From: Scenedesmus sp. ARA3
Lineage: Eukaryota > Chlorophyta > Chlorophyceae > Sphaeropleales > Scenedesmaceae
Assembly: GCA_004335835.1 (NCBI GenBank)
Contig: RWJK01001708.1
Coordinates: 1-64,000, forward strand
Reading direction: 5' to 3'
DNA: 64,000 bases
The position numbers and the translations under genes are program-made. The notes beneath the pieces are model-generated. The model was not told where the DNA came from and did no database searches. It saw nothing but the letters and a program-made list of their open reading frames with translations. Within the stretch, counting starts at the first letter, position 1, and each line of letters opens with the position of its first letter. Shown one piece after another: positions 53,192 through 64,000 of the stretch.

Positions 53192-55569
53192 TCTGCTGGA
53201 CCATGGTCTACGTCCATCATGTCAGAGGGTGCTGCTGCTGCTGCTGCTGCTGCTGAGGGCCCTTCATCTGGCTCCACTAGACCCCTGCAGCACACAGCAC
53301 ACGTCACACACACACCAGCTCGAACATGAAACAGCAAATGAAACAGCAGATGGGTCAAGGGCAGAAGCAGCATGCTAAACGCTGCTACTGCTGGGTCTGC
53401 TGCAAACCTCTCTGGTAGGCATAGTAGCGGGTGTGGCATTCTACTCCGGCAACAGGATGCTTTAGAGCCCAAGGAATAAAGGAGCACCTTTAGTATGGCA
53501 GGCGAGTGCCGAGTAGCAACAGCCCAAACAACATGCAAAAGGCAGGCGCAGGATGCGGCAGCTGCAAAACAACGGCCCAAGCAGCGTCTAACAGTACTGC
53601 TGCAATCTGAGTCTGTAACAGGTACAGCACGCAAGTTCAAGAGTACACAAGGACAACAACACACAAAGGAGTTCTGGCTGCTGCTCGTGCGCACCTTGCA
53701 ACCGCATACTCCCACGCCAGCGCATCAACCTTCTTGCTGTTCAGCCTGAAGCGCATCAGCTGCCATGCCAGTGCTGCTGCTGCATCGCCGCCAGCTGCTT
53801 TGAGAGCATCCAGAGCAGCAGAGCGGGGGATGCTCACCGCAGCCATCAGAGCCTGGTGCAGCAGCACAGGGCGACAAACTAGGTTGGTCATAAGCACAAC
53901 CACTAGTTGGTTATACGCAGGTGGTCACTGAGCCATCAGGGCGTTCAAGCAGCTCAAACTGCAGGCAAAAGGAATTGACAACCCTGCATGAGGCATGCGA
54001 CATGCAGGAAGCACAGCAGCTGGGAATATCCTCAATTACACCTCGATAATACATCAGCATTGCTGGCGCTGCCGTCCTGCAAGCAACCAAACAAAGATGC
54101 AGCAAGGAAGGCATGAATAAAGGTAACAAAATAAACAGAAGATATCAATATAACAAACACACCTGCACGTCGCGCTCGTTTGTGGGCAGGCCTGCCACGT
54201 CAGGCGGCAGCGGGCCCTCGTCCCGCCCCTCCAGCAGCAGCAGCCCAGCCGCCAGCTCAGCACCAGCAGCCGCCAGCTGCTGCTGCAGCGCCGCATGGCT
54301 GCCGCTGCCCCTGCTGCTGCTGCTGCTGCCGTGGCTGCCGCTGGTGTAGAGGCTGAAGAGGTGTGAGAGGTACGCCAGCAGCTGCGCCAGCTGCGGCGCG
54401 CGGCAGCCTGTGGTGCAGCAAGCATGGTCAGAGGTGCAGCGAGGCGGGGAAGCAGCGCTGTGAGGCTTGTGACTGCTGCAGCTGTTGCTCATTCCGTTAC
54501 TGTTGCTCGCTGAGTGCCCACTGGCAGCACCGCATTCGAACTGGAGCTCCGGAACAAGAACCACTGCTGCAGAAGTACTCCTTTCAAGTTGCAGTGAACG
54601 ATACAGCAAAAACACATCATGGCCGCACCACACGACGTGTTGGCAAGCTCACCAGACTCCTGCAGCATCGTGTGCTGCAACACCTCCGCCAGTTGATGCC
54701 GCGCGCACAGGGACCCATCCTGCTGCTGCTGCTGTCCCTGCTGCTGCTGCTGACCCTGCTCTTGCTGCTGCGGCTGCAGCAGCATCAGCATCGCCCGCTT
54801 GAAGTCCAGATAAGCCTCCGGGTAGGCATCCAGAGCAAGAGGTGCCAGCTCTTCTCTTGCACAGGCCAGCGCTGCTGCATCGCCTGCTGTTGTTGACTGC
54901 CGCAGCAGCTCAATGAACTGCTGCCGCTTCAGCTTGAACCCCAAGCGCTGGTCCTGCAAGGGCATACCGAAAGCATCAAGAAGCAATGCAGCAGTGGGTG
55001 TTGACCATGCTGCGCATTTGATAATGGGCTGTGGCAATTGCATGGAAGGCTACGTTCAGCCGCAGGACATCCATGTATGTGCTAGAAATACACCGTGCGC
55101 ATGCATGCTGCTGCTACTGATTGCTGAAAAATGCTGCTGATTCTTGGCCAATGCAGCTGGCGTGAGCACACCTGCAGCACTTGCGGGCAGAACCTGGACA
55201 CAATGGCCGTAGCGTTGCACACGTTGCCCTGGTGCAGCTGCTCGTATGCAGCAAAGGCAGCAAGCCTGCTTGCCAGCTGGCACTGGCTGCCCTGTGAGGA
55301 GACATCCTGCAACACCATATATTTGATAGCATTAGGCAACCGTGATGATTTGTGCAGGACGTCCTTGTTGCAGGACAGCGTTGCTGCAGGGAGGTGCATG
55401 CGCTAGCAGTGCTGCTGTGTCCTGCAAGCATGCGTCGCGCGCATATGCATGCACAAGGCCCGCGCACCTCCACCAGCTCTGCAGCAGCCAGGTACTCCAG
55501 CACCAGGCCGTCCAAGGCTGTACAATTGACATCCAGCAGCTGAGGGCTGCCCTCTGAACGTGTGTGCAT
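51345..55569 (-). CDS. LisH / double CTLH-CRA protein (GID/RanBPM-like)
   Basis: Eight exons (55569-55468, 55421-55377, 55306-55172, 54953-54653, 54407-54163, 53852-53695, 53284-52360, 52034-51345) give about 866 residues ending at TGA. The second exon's donor (GTCCTG) is weak; all others are strong and in phase. A LisH-like helix (ALDGLVLEYLAAAELVE) leads into a CTLH-CRA module (LGFKLKRQQFIELLR, then LAPLALDAYPEAYLDFKRAM). A UBA-like helix set follows (IPRSAALDALKAAGGD). After an Ala/Gln-rich linker comes a second CTLH-CRA module (LRFELKRCHFMQLVQ, then LTPLADAHPELLPQLKSSMA) and a UBA-like C-terminus (ATALELLAEQGGDAQAVI). LisH-CTLH-CRA proteins build the GID/CTLH ubiquitin ligase; a scaffold role is inferred. 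The splice at 53695/53284 restores EYAVARGLVEP, linking both modules. Confidence 0.82.
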
Positions 55570-56211
55570 GGCGCTGTACCAGGAGGGTACCAGCACGGTA
55601 CGATGTTGTGCAGCAGCACACACACTAGTTGGTGCTGCCCAAGCGAGGTAAGCCAGCCAGAAGCTGTCTATGAAATGGTCAGTGACGACAATTGATGTAG
55701 AAAGAGACGTTGGTGCCTGTGAGCTTAGGCTGTGGGAGAGGAGTGTAGCAAAGCAACTGCTGAATTCAAACTGCCCCAACACAATCAAAGCCACTGATGC
55801 CCCACTCTTGCCATAATCGCATGCATGGAGACATGAAGAAGCAAAAAAATCTGGAGATCGTGCTTCACGTCGTGGCATTCCACAGACTGGGGTGCAGCAA
55901 TGACAGGGCTTGGGAAGGCAACAGGTCACTGCCTGACGACGACGCTTTGCGCAAGTCTCTCCAACAAAACCACTGTATGGCCTGAAATTCACTCTGTCTG
56001 TCACTTGAGGCTCAGCTGCTGCATCGACACAGCTATCCGACTGTCCTGTGCTGTCCTGACGTCCCGCTTGATTGCGCATCGGTCGTTTTATGTAACTGAC
56101 CCATCAATCCCAAAAGGATTTGCACAGGGCGCTGAAGGCGTCAGCTCGGGAGGCATAGACAGGCAGCTGCAGCAGCAGCACTGCTGAAGCACACCTGCAA
56201 GCAGCAGCAAC
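55570..56211. promoter_or_regulatory. Probable bidirectional promoter, CTLH and SPF30
   Basis: This 642-nt gap separates two starts that face away from each other. No conserved motif was recognised. An open frame extends upstream of the CTLH start into this region, so that start could lie further out. Confidence 0.4.
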
Positions 56212-59056
56212 ATGGCTGAGGAAACTCACAGCGTGGAGGAGCTACAGCAGAACCTGCATGATTACCGGGAACAGCAGCAACAGGTGGGCGCTGCGTACTG
56301 ACAAGAAGCACCAGACACCCCATCATTCTATGCCAGCTGCAGCGGCCTTTGCCTGATGCCGTCCTGCGCGCATTCCTTTGCCCATGGAGCGGCTCACCGG
56401 TTGAATAGCCATATGCCAGCAACTTCTGATGTATGTAGCAGTGCTTGTTACTGTGGCAGCTTGCTCGCTGCAGCTACTGCAGCACAGCGCTTGACAGGGC
56501 ATGCTTCTCTGCAGCACTTGCTGGTGCGCCTCTCCAGGCCCTGTTTGTGCACACCCATCTAGCTTTATCTAGCTTTATCATGATAGCACCTGTGGTGCCT
56601 CAAACTAGCAACTGACTGGCAACCAACTGCTTACTTGTGCATGCCAGGTTGAGACGCTGCTGCTGTCAGACCCTGGCAATGAGGAGCTACGGGAGATGTA
56701 TGACAGCCTCTCAGAGGTCATCCAGCTGACAGTGGACCTGTTGAAAGATGCGGGAGCGTCAGAAGCAGCAGCAGCAGCAGCCGCAGCAGTGCCAGCAGCA
56801 GCAGGTGCGGCTGCATGCAATGCGCGCTGTGTGCTGAGCATGCTGCTAAAGCGTGAAAGACACATGGCTGGTTCGGCAGCTGCGCAGCAGAAGAATCTAC
56901 CTTGCATGCAGTGCAGTGCAGTGCACCCATGTACCACCTTGTTGTTGGCAGCCGCGCTGTATCTGGTTTGTGTCTTACTGTCAGCAAGGCTTGTCGTGCG
57001 TTGTTTAAGTTCACAGTCAACCATCGCCTGCTTCGTTGGCCTTTTGCTGCCCACTCCCGCAGGTCTGGCAGCAGCAGCAGCAGCTGGAGCAGCAGCTCCA
57101 GCACTAGCAGCAGCAGCAGCTGCTGGCCCAAGCAGCCTCGAGCAGCAGCAGCAGATAGTCACGCCAGCAGAGCTCAACATCGCCGCAATGCTGCCAGCCT
57201 CAGTCGCTGACCAGATCCGGCGAGCACAGGTCAAGCAGGCGCTTCTGGGTCAGGGCAATGCAGCCTGGGCAGTCGGGGCGGCCTGCCTGGCCCTGTACAG
57301 CGGGGATGGGCAGTACTACCCAGCTACTGTGAAGGCTGTGACAGATGCCGGCAACTTTGTGGTGCTGTTTGAGGGCTACGGCAATGAAGAGGAGGTGCGT
57401 GGGGTGATGATGCTTTGGCCGGTGTGCTGGCAGTGGCTGTATGGTCGGCTGTGCTTGGCAAGCAGCAGTGTGGGGTCGCAGGGTGCAACTCGCAGTGGAT
57501 AATGTGCACTGCCGGGGCTCAGGAACACCAGCAGCTACCAGCCCTCAAGCTGCCCTGCCGCCGCATCAGCTGCTTTCCCTGCTGCTGTGCTTCTTGCTGC
57601 TGCCAGCTGCCTGCGGCAGCATGCGTCCGCCCGCTGACCACAGCAGGGCCCCATGCTGAAAACCGCGATGTCGCTCTTCCCCTGCTGCTGCTTCTTCACA
57701 TTGATGTTGCTGCTGCTGCTGTTGCTACAAACATCCGCTTGCGCTGCTTCTGCTGCCAGCTGCCTGCGGCCAGTGTGCGGCTGCGCCTTGAGGACAGCTG
57801 CAGCTCGTGCCCCTTAACTGACCCCTCCTGTCTGCCCTGCGGCTGTGCTGCTGCTGCTGCTGCTATTATGGTTGCCGTCTCAGCTGCCTGCGGCCAGCGT
57901 GCGGCCGCCGCTGGAGGACAGCAGCGGCTACACGGGCGTGGCTGCGCCCAAGCGCAAGCGCGTGGAGGAGGAGCCAACTGTGGACCAGGCGCCGCCCAAG
58001 GTAAGTTGCAGAAGCTGTCATTCTGGACTGTCGGGTGGTGCGGGGGCGGAAGTGTTGCAGTGATATGTTACGATTGTATTGCCGTCTTCATCCGTGCATG
58101 GCAATTCGCTGGAAGGCATCTCTGGAGTCTGCGCACGGAACTGTTGAGGTTGCTGCCTTGCGTGACCTGGGTTCTTATGCTGATGCTGATGCTGATGCTG
58201 ATGCTGCTGCTGCTGCTGCTGCTGCTGCCGCCGCCCCCGCAGTGGCTGGAGATCAAGCCCACTGACGACGAGAAGACCGTGGCGCGCAAGAAGAAGCTGC
58301 TCAAGAGCTTCAAGAGCAAGCGGCGCTTCCAGGAGATGGACATCAAGCAGAAGGAGCGCCAGAGCAACTGGCAGAGCTTCCTCAAGGGCAAAGGGGGCAA
58401 GCCCAAGACAGGTGCGGCTGCTGATGGTGGCATGTGATGGGACGTGGCAGTTTCGAGCAGAATAGGCCTAGGCCTGGCCCAGCTGCGCCATGATGGTGCC
58501 AGTGCTGCAGGTGTTCACTTCCAGTGTGTCACCTGTGCTGTGCCTGAAGGGCAAGGGCGGCAAGCCCAAGACAGGTGCGGCTGCTGCGCCTATTGTTAAG
58601 CACTTACTGAGCACTTGCATGCCTTGTGTGACAGCGTGTGCGGCGGAGGCTGCTCGAGGGAAAGGGAGGCACAAGCTCAACACAGGTGCGGCTGCTTCGC
58701 AGAAGGCTGCTTGCATGCCTGAACTGTCCCTGGGGGAGGTGCCAGCGCTGCAATGTTGACCTGGCCACGCGCTTCGGCTGCTAGGCGCACGCGCTCAACG
58801 CACCGTCAAGCGGCAATGGTAGGTGAAGCCGCCGCTGCCGGTGATGTAAGGATGCTGGCTCTGCTGACCTTTCTGTGTTGCTGCTGCTGCTGCTGCTGCT
58901 GCTGCCGCCGAACCTTTGCCACCAGGCTACTTCACTGGGCGCAAGAAGGAGAGCATGTTCAAGGTGCCAGACAACGGCAAGGTGGGTGTCATCGGCTCGG
59001 GCAAGGGTGTGACCGAATACAAAAAGGCGGCACGCCACGAGTTCCAGGTGGAGTAA
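56212..59056 (+). CDS. SPF30: Survival-motor-neuron-related splicing factor 30
   Basis: Six exons (56212-56283, 56648-56804, 57063-57394, 57884-58000, 58243-58411, 58926-59056) join in phase into 325 residues ending at TAA. The N-terminus is a coiled helix (MAEETHSVEELQQNLHDYRE). An Ala-rich linker leads to a Tudor domain ending near residue 187 (CLALYSGDGQYYPATVKAV, NFVVLFEGYGNEEEV). A nuclear-localisation stretch PKRKRVEEE follows, then the basic helix KKKLLKSFKSKRRF, and the SPF30-type end KKESMFKVPDNGKVGVIGSG. SPF30 (SMNDC1) binds symmetric dimethylarginine on Sm-class proteins and helps the tri-snRNP join the spliceosome. Reading through the donor at 58412 would give a short alternative end at 58437. 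Copies of exon edges lie in two introns. Confidence 0.9.
57597..57812 (+). repeat. Two copies of the acceptor end of SPF30 exon 57884-58000
   Basis: The real exon begins CTGCCTGCGGCCAGCGTGCG. Copies with a TGCCAG acceptor start at about 57607 and 57760. The second continues through LEDS-like codons; the first diverges sooner. Confidence 0.85.
58540..58705 (+). repeat. Two copies of the donor end of SPF30 exon 58243-58411
   Basis: The real exon ends with GGCAAGCCCAAGACAG then GTGCGGCTGCT. The segment recurs with donors at about 58575 and 58686. The nearer copy is almost identical; the farther reads GGCACAAGCTCAACACAG. Confidence 0.9.
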
Positions 59057-61897
59057 CTGTTATACCGCGGTGACAAGATGACACAAGGGGCATGAGGTCG
59101 TAGTGGCTACGACAAGTGGTCCGTGGATTTGCGCTTGCGCTGTGTGAAGCCTCCAAGCAGGGTTGTGACGGGGTGTTTGTACCTTTGTGAACGCTGTTGC
59201 AAGTCGGTCGGCAAGGCAGGCAGCAGCTGTGACTGCCTTGCACGGCACATCCAGCGCAGAGGTGCTGCTTGCACTGTGTGCGGCGGTTGCAGGGCGAGTC
59301 GCCTGCATTTGCGCGCAGTGTCTTGCATCCACGGCAAGCTGTAGCTTGCTGGCATCGTTGGGCCCCTGTTGTGTTTGACCCATGCAGCCAGGCAGCCAGA
59401 GAACAACTGCTGCGTGTGCTGCATGCAGCTTGGTTTCTCTGCTGTAGTGCGCCCGTCAAGCAAATGCACAGCGCTAGTCTGCTGGGTTCAGCCCGCAGCA
59501 ATGGGTCACATGGTACAGCCTGCATTGGCCAACATGCACACCTGGGCTGAGGCAGCTAAACTACTCCTGTCTGTCACGCCGCTACCAGCTTGCTCAGCTG
59601 AGCAGGCCTGCTAGGCTGTTGGCTTGTGGATGTGGCGCAATTCGCTGGCGTTGAGGATACGGTATCCTTTGTGTAGTCATGAGGACCGCCCGCCTCGCAA
59701 GCAGAGCATATAAGCATACACATGCATGTGTGTGCTGCCCCTTGCGGAACCATGTAGTGTGTAGGCAGTTCAAGGATGCTGCAGCAGTGGCGAAGGCATC
59801 AGCTGGCTTATCATTGTGTTCGCAAAGCTGGCTGGCAAGTCGTGGGCCAGCAGACTGGCTGCTATTTCTTCCAGAGGACATGTTGCAGGTGACAGCAGCT
59901 GTTGCGGCACTTACTGCAGCACTGCCAGCTGCACCATCCATTTGTAGTTGAAGTGCCACTGTCAATCCTGTGATATCGGGGACGTGTGCTTGTATAAGCA
60001 GAGCGCCACCTGCAGCTTGGTGATGAAGGCCCTACGGTAGCCACAGAAAGTGCCACAAGGGCCCGCAGCTGCTGAGCTCAACAACCGTCTGCAAGCCCTG
60101 GACGGACACAAAACACAACCAACATGAAGTGTGGCAGCAGGGCCACGGCCAGTAGCTCACCTGCTGCTTTGACAGCAGCCAAGCCAGGCTGGTGGCTGTC
60201 CCGTGTATACCTGGAGTCCTGCTTGCAACCTGCGGCGGCTTAAACTATTACTAGAGAAGTGGCAAGGGTGTTGTGGCGAAGTGTGGAGCAAACAGAGCCA
60301 GCCGAGCAGTGCGAATGCAGAGGCGGGAAGCTGCCTCCCGCTCTGATGAAACTTCGTGGAGGCGCAGGACACAGCGCACCGTGCCCTGTATTTTTTGGTC
60401 GTTTGCAACCCTAATATTATTTTGGGCGCAGAACGGAGAATACACGCCTCCACTAGCGACAGGCAACACCTGAGCAAGAGACGATACAAGGAAGTAAGGC
60501 GCGGGTAGTACTTTGTGTTTCGTAGTTTGCAGTGGAAGTTGGTGTGCTGCCGCTGACTGAGAAATGGAGGTGTTCGCTGCTTTATAGTGTCGCCATGCCC
60601 CCATTTGTCATCGGCAAGCGGTGGTTCAGGGCCCACATCGGCTGTGATTAGCTGCGATTAGCACACATGTTTTGATGATGTCCAGGGTCCTTTAGAGATT
60701 CTCTGCCCCTGCCTAAAACGCTTACACCGTTCCTGCAGCCGACATGTTTCGTGCCTGCACTCTGTGCACCAGCCTGGCAGCATGCAGCTGAGCATTTCAG
60801 CCTGACCACGTGCAAATAGCGGGAGGCAAGATCAGAACAAAGGTCGTGCCAATTATCAGAGTAAAACTGAGCTCTCTCAACTCATGTTACATCACAACGT
60901 TGCATGCACCAGACGTAAGCCAGCACAACTTGGAATCAAAGGTTGATGTGCAGTTGCACCATGATGATGGCCTACAATCGAGTTGCAACTCGTCCTGATG
61001 CAGCGTAGGCTTTAAAGCGTACATGCCTGAATCTGCCAGGCGTGCCGCATGACATGTGTTGCCATGCTGGCAGAATGCAGCACATACACCATGATCGTTC
61101 CTGTAGCAGTCACTGTCCTGCAGAATCCTGCCACACGGCTTATGCTGCTACTCTCGACAAGGCAGCACATCCGCCGTGTCCATTTCTGTGTAAGGGGCCA
61201 TGTAGCAGCTACTTCTGCACTACAGCCTGACTGCCATACACACATGAGCAACTGAGCATTATGAAGTGCCACCAGCAAACGCGTCATGAATCATGCATCA
61301 CATGCATGCTGTGTTGTTTTGCATCAGCACCGCATGAACGCATCAAGCAAAAAGCCTCAAAAGTCAACAGCCAATACTACTGCTCACGCAAGGCTGCAGC
61401 TGCCGCAACAACTGGTGCAAGTAACTCACTGTGCTCGACACTGCACAAACAGCACACTACTGCTGTCATCATTGTTGTATGCAATTGCGCAAATTCATGT
61501 TGTCCATAACACACTCTCATCAGCAAGCCACATGCTACCAGCAGATCATGATGATGAACTGCTGTCTTCTGTTGTTGATGCATCATCGTCATATGACAAC
61601 AGGCATGGCACCAGCCTAGCCACAGTTGAATAAACAACAGAACTTCCAAAATCTCGATCAACCTACTGAAAAGCTGTCTGCTTACGCCTCGTATGTCTTG
61701 CTGGTTGCTTGCATGCCAATGAGAAATCTAATTCCATATTATCTAGCGACATCACAGCAACAGCTTGCGCCCAGAGCTGCTTGGGCTAGGGCTTGGGCTG
61801 CCCTTTCCATAGGGGCCCCTCGTGCTGTACCACTCCTGCCACTCCTTACTACCCCGCTTGCTCTCCCACAGCCTGCCTTCCCGCTGTTCTGCTGCAC
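59057..61897. other. 2.8 kb without a recognised gene
   Basis: Nothing supportable was found on either strand. The first part, T/G-rich on +, fits the tail of SPF30; the part before 61897 should hold the tail of the secreted-protein gene. A frame at 60636-60157 (reverse) has no recognisable domain. Confidence 0.35.
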
Positions 61898-63934
61898 TCA
61901 TGCCGCCAACGCACCATCTGTTGTTGCGTTGTATGGAAGAGGCTCGGCCCATACGATTGCCCCCTGCGGCAACCGACCCCCATAATCCACCCTGCGCTCA
62001 ATAGTCACGTCAGTCCATGAAGATGCATTGGTAAGAATCGTCATCTCGCTCGGCACAACATGATAGTAACCACAGAAGACACCGTTGTACACTGTGACGT
62101 TTGTTGCTGCTGGGTCTCTGATGAGCTTGCCAAACAGGTCCTTGTTTGTAGCAGGATCGCTAGGCTTCTTCCAGCTCCAGAGCCCATTGCTGTCCTTGCG
62201 GGCGAGTGTGTAGTCGCCCTCCCAGCAGTTGTAGGGGCTGCAGCCGTCAGTGCCCACCTGCAGCAGGAGCAGCAGCAGCAGCAGCTGCAGCAGCAGCAGC
62301 AGCACGGAATCAACACTGCAGCAAATGAACGCAATGGTGCCAGCATCAGCCGCAATGACTGCACCGGTCATTGCGCTCAGAGGTTCGGTTTGATTGTTGC
62401 GTCAGCAGCCCAACTGCTCTGCAACCGCTGCTGCATGCACTGCCGGGGAACAGCATGATGGCTAAATTGACTTGTTCTCGTGCCAGTTAGCAAGCTGCAC
62501 TGCAATAATTGGCCCCGGACGAACAATAGTGCCAGGACATAGATACAACCACAAAAACCCCTCGAAGCATCACAACCGCAGCCAGGCACCTGCTTCACTA
62601 CCCACTCACCATGACTGCAATGTAATAGCCCTTCTTTGGCTGCTGCTTGCCTCATCACGTGACACAGGCTTAGCCCCATCAGCCACCAATGCCTGCTTCA
62701 TCAGCGCACAGGTGATGTCACTTTTGCCGATGATCTTATCAGTGCCGTTGGCAGAGCCAGGTAAGCACCGGCCTCCTTTGAAAATGTCCAGGGCATAGCA
62801 GTAGGAGCTGGCAAGCTCTCGGCGATCGCCTGCGCAGCAGCAACCGCAGCAACGTCTTGGTGGCTAACGTGGAAACGGCGCACAAGGTGTTGACCAATTC
62901 AGCTGGCGTGCATACCTACATGAGAGTCTGAATGACAAGTAGCACCGGATGCTGAGCACGAAAAAATGTGGGGACTGTGCAACTCTTGTGCTGAACAGCT
63001 GCGATTTCGAAGGCAACGCTAGGCACAATGTTGCTTTGTTGGACTTGCATGGCTGTCTGCAAGCCTTGCCAACCTGGCAGCTTCATCCAGGCTGTCACTG
63101 TGCCGTTGTTGTGCTTTTTGACAAAGCAGGGCCTTGAGCGGCTCAAGTTCATGGCAGTGGGCTTGTCATAGCCCTCCTCGGAACAACCCTTCCACTGGGT
63201 GTACAGTGCTTCGTGCCTGATGACAGCAGCAGCAGCAGCGGCAGCAGCAGCAGGAGCAGCAGTGTCAGCAGCAGCCAGTGCGGCAGCTGCACGATGCAGC
63301 AGCACCGTTGGACGCCTTGCAGTTGGCGTGCAGAACCTGAGGACAGTGTGGCTGCCACCTGCTGACAGCGCCTAATCATCCAAATGTTACACTCCGGCCC
63401 TGCTTGCATGTGACACTATCATGATGCAGGAGGCAGCTGGCTGATTGATCTTCAGGGGTAAAAAACCAAAAGGCACACAATGTGGAGATCAGCTGGGCCA
63501 GCGCTTGCTGGCTGTTGAGCCGGCCAACAGCGCAGCACAAGAAGCAGACTATATGCCCCTGGCTGACGTGGTCAGCATGCTGCTGCAGTAGCCTTTGATA
63601 CATGGCACAGAATTGTCTGTGAAGGCTTTGCAAGTTCACGTGCATTACAGCAAAAGTATTGTAGTAGCCTGGGCTGCTGCAGATGGCACCAGCTGCTGGC
63701 ATCAGCTGACACTCACTCATTGAGGTCTTTCTCGGTGACGTTAGCAATCGTAATCTTGTAGGCTTGGTTCCACTTGGCCAAGTCTAGTTTTGGGGGGCCG
63801 GGTGCTGCAGGTGCAGCAGCAGTTGTGCTGGCATTGGCAGCTGCACTGCACTGAGCTGCGGCCAACGCAACCATCAACAGCACAGGCAGCAGCAGTGGCC
63901 CTACATGTCTCGTTGAGGCTCTGTGAGGTGCCAT
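61898..63934 (-). CDS. Secreted or cell-surface glycoprotein, unknown family
   Basis: Five exons, 63934-63717, 63216-63074, 62829-62710, 62650-62610 and 62257-61898, join in phase into 293 residues ending at TGA. The start is a classical signal peptide (VGPLLLPVLLMVALAAAQCSA). After an Ala/Pro/Thr linker the mature part has paired cysteines and several N-glycosylation sites (NVT, NLS, NGT, NAS, NAT). Features include LPGDRRELASSYCYALDIF, KKGYYIAVMVGTDGCSPYNC and GRLPQGAIVWAEPLP. No transmembrane helix follows, so secretion to the cell wall or periplasm is likely. The intron between 62710 and 62650 is only 59 nt and is the least certain junction. I do not recognise the family. Confidence 0.65.
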
Positions 63935-64000
63935 TGGAGAAGGCGGAGCAGGGGCTGTGAATGTGCCTCCTGCTGCAAGGTGCTGATCCTCCTGATTCCA
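63935..64000. other. Window edge, upstream of the secreted-protein gene
   Basis: These 66 bases are the leader or promoter start of the gene at 63934. No motif is visible. Confidence 0.3.

Noticed and set aside
60157..60636. Reverse frame of 159 residues
   Set aside because: No domain, no biased codon pattern and no splice context; probably chance.
1..64000. CRISPR array, operon or bacterial mobile element
   Set aside because: The repeats are exon-edge copies and trinucleotide runs, and the genes have spliceosomal introns; nothing bacterial is seen.

Overview
The window is nuclear DNA of a green alga. Its genes are intron-rich and use GT-AG introns whose donors read mostly GTGAGN or GTGCGN. 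It is full of CAG/CTG trinucleotide runs, its proteins carry long Ala/Gln tracts, and its families are plant or algal: a CCT-domain factor, a LOG phosphoribohydrolase, a plant-type S26 peptidase relative and an algal receptor-like kinase. A sphaeroplealean relative (Scenedesmus/Tetradesmus-like) is my best guess, from style only. I joined exons by hand wherever splice phase and reading frame agreed. Most multi-exon models below close with a start, a stop and matching phases at every junction.

Layout. 1-5.6 kb (+): a broken and an intact copy of an F-box-like/LRR gene in tandem. 6.5-7.6 kb (+): an S26-peptidase-like protein lacking both catalytic residues. 8.6-12.9 kb: gene-poor. 12.9-14.9 kb (-): CCT-domain protein. 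16.8-25.9 kb (-): the U1 snRNP factor PRP40 (16 mapped exons, WW and FF domains, RS tail). 26.3-26.6 kb (+): a 46-residue protein. 28.1-33.9 kb (+): one 11-exon gene fusing a PfkB sugar/nucleoside kinase to a LOG-type phosphoribohydrolase. 34.2 kb (+): a 64-residue protein. 35.8-37.9 kb (-): a helical-repeat, mTERF-like protein. 41.5-49.8 kb (-): a 14-exon receptor-like kinase with about 640 residues inserted in the kinase N-lobe. 51.3-55.6 kb (-): a protein with two CTLH-CRA modules. 56.2-59.1 kb (+): SPF30/SMNDC1, a Tudor splicing factor. 61.9-63.9 kb (-): a secreted, N-glycosylated protein.

Two results stand out. First, the PfkB-LOG fusion: single exon 31006-31161 carries the end of the kinase and the start of LOG. 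It could couple nucleoside phosphorylation to release of the free base, a one-polypeptide cytokinin activation step. Second, all five largest genes with many introns carry tandem, partly decayed copies of short segments that straddle exon edges: a splice site plus 30-100 nt of exon, at spacings of about 80-250 nt. I count copies at a dozen exon or gene ends. A linked rule is that trinucleotide runs read CTG on the sense strand in introns, usually just before the acceptor, and CAG on the sense strand in exons.

Two splicing factors, PRP40 and SPF30, each sit head-to-head with a neighbour across 0.4-0.65 kb, which suggests shared promoters. Long stretches between genes hold only low-complexity or transcript-tail-like DNA.
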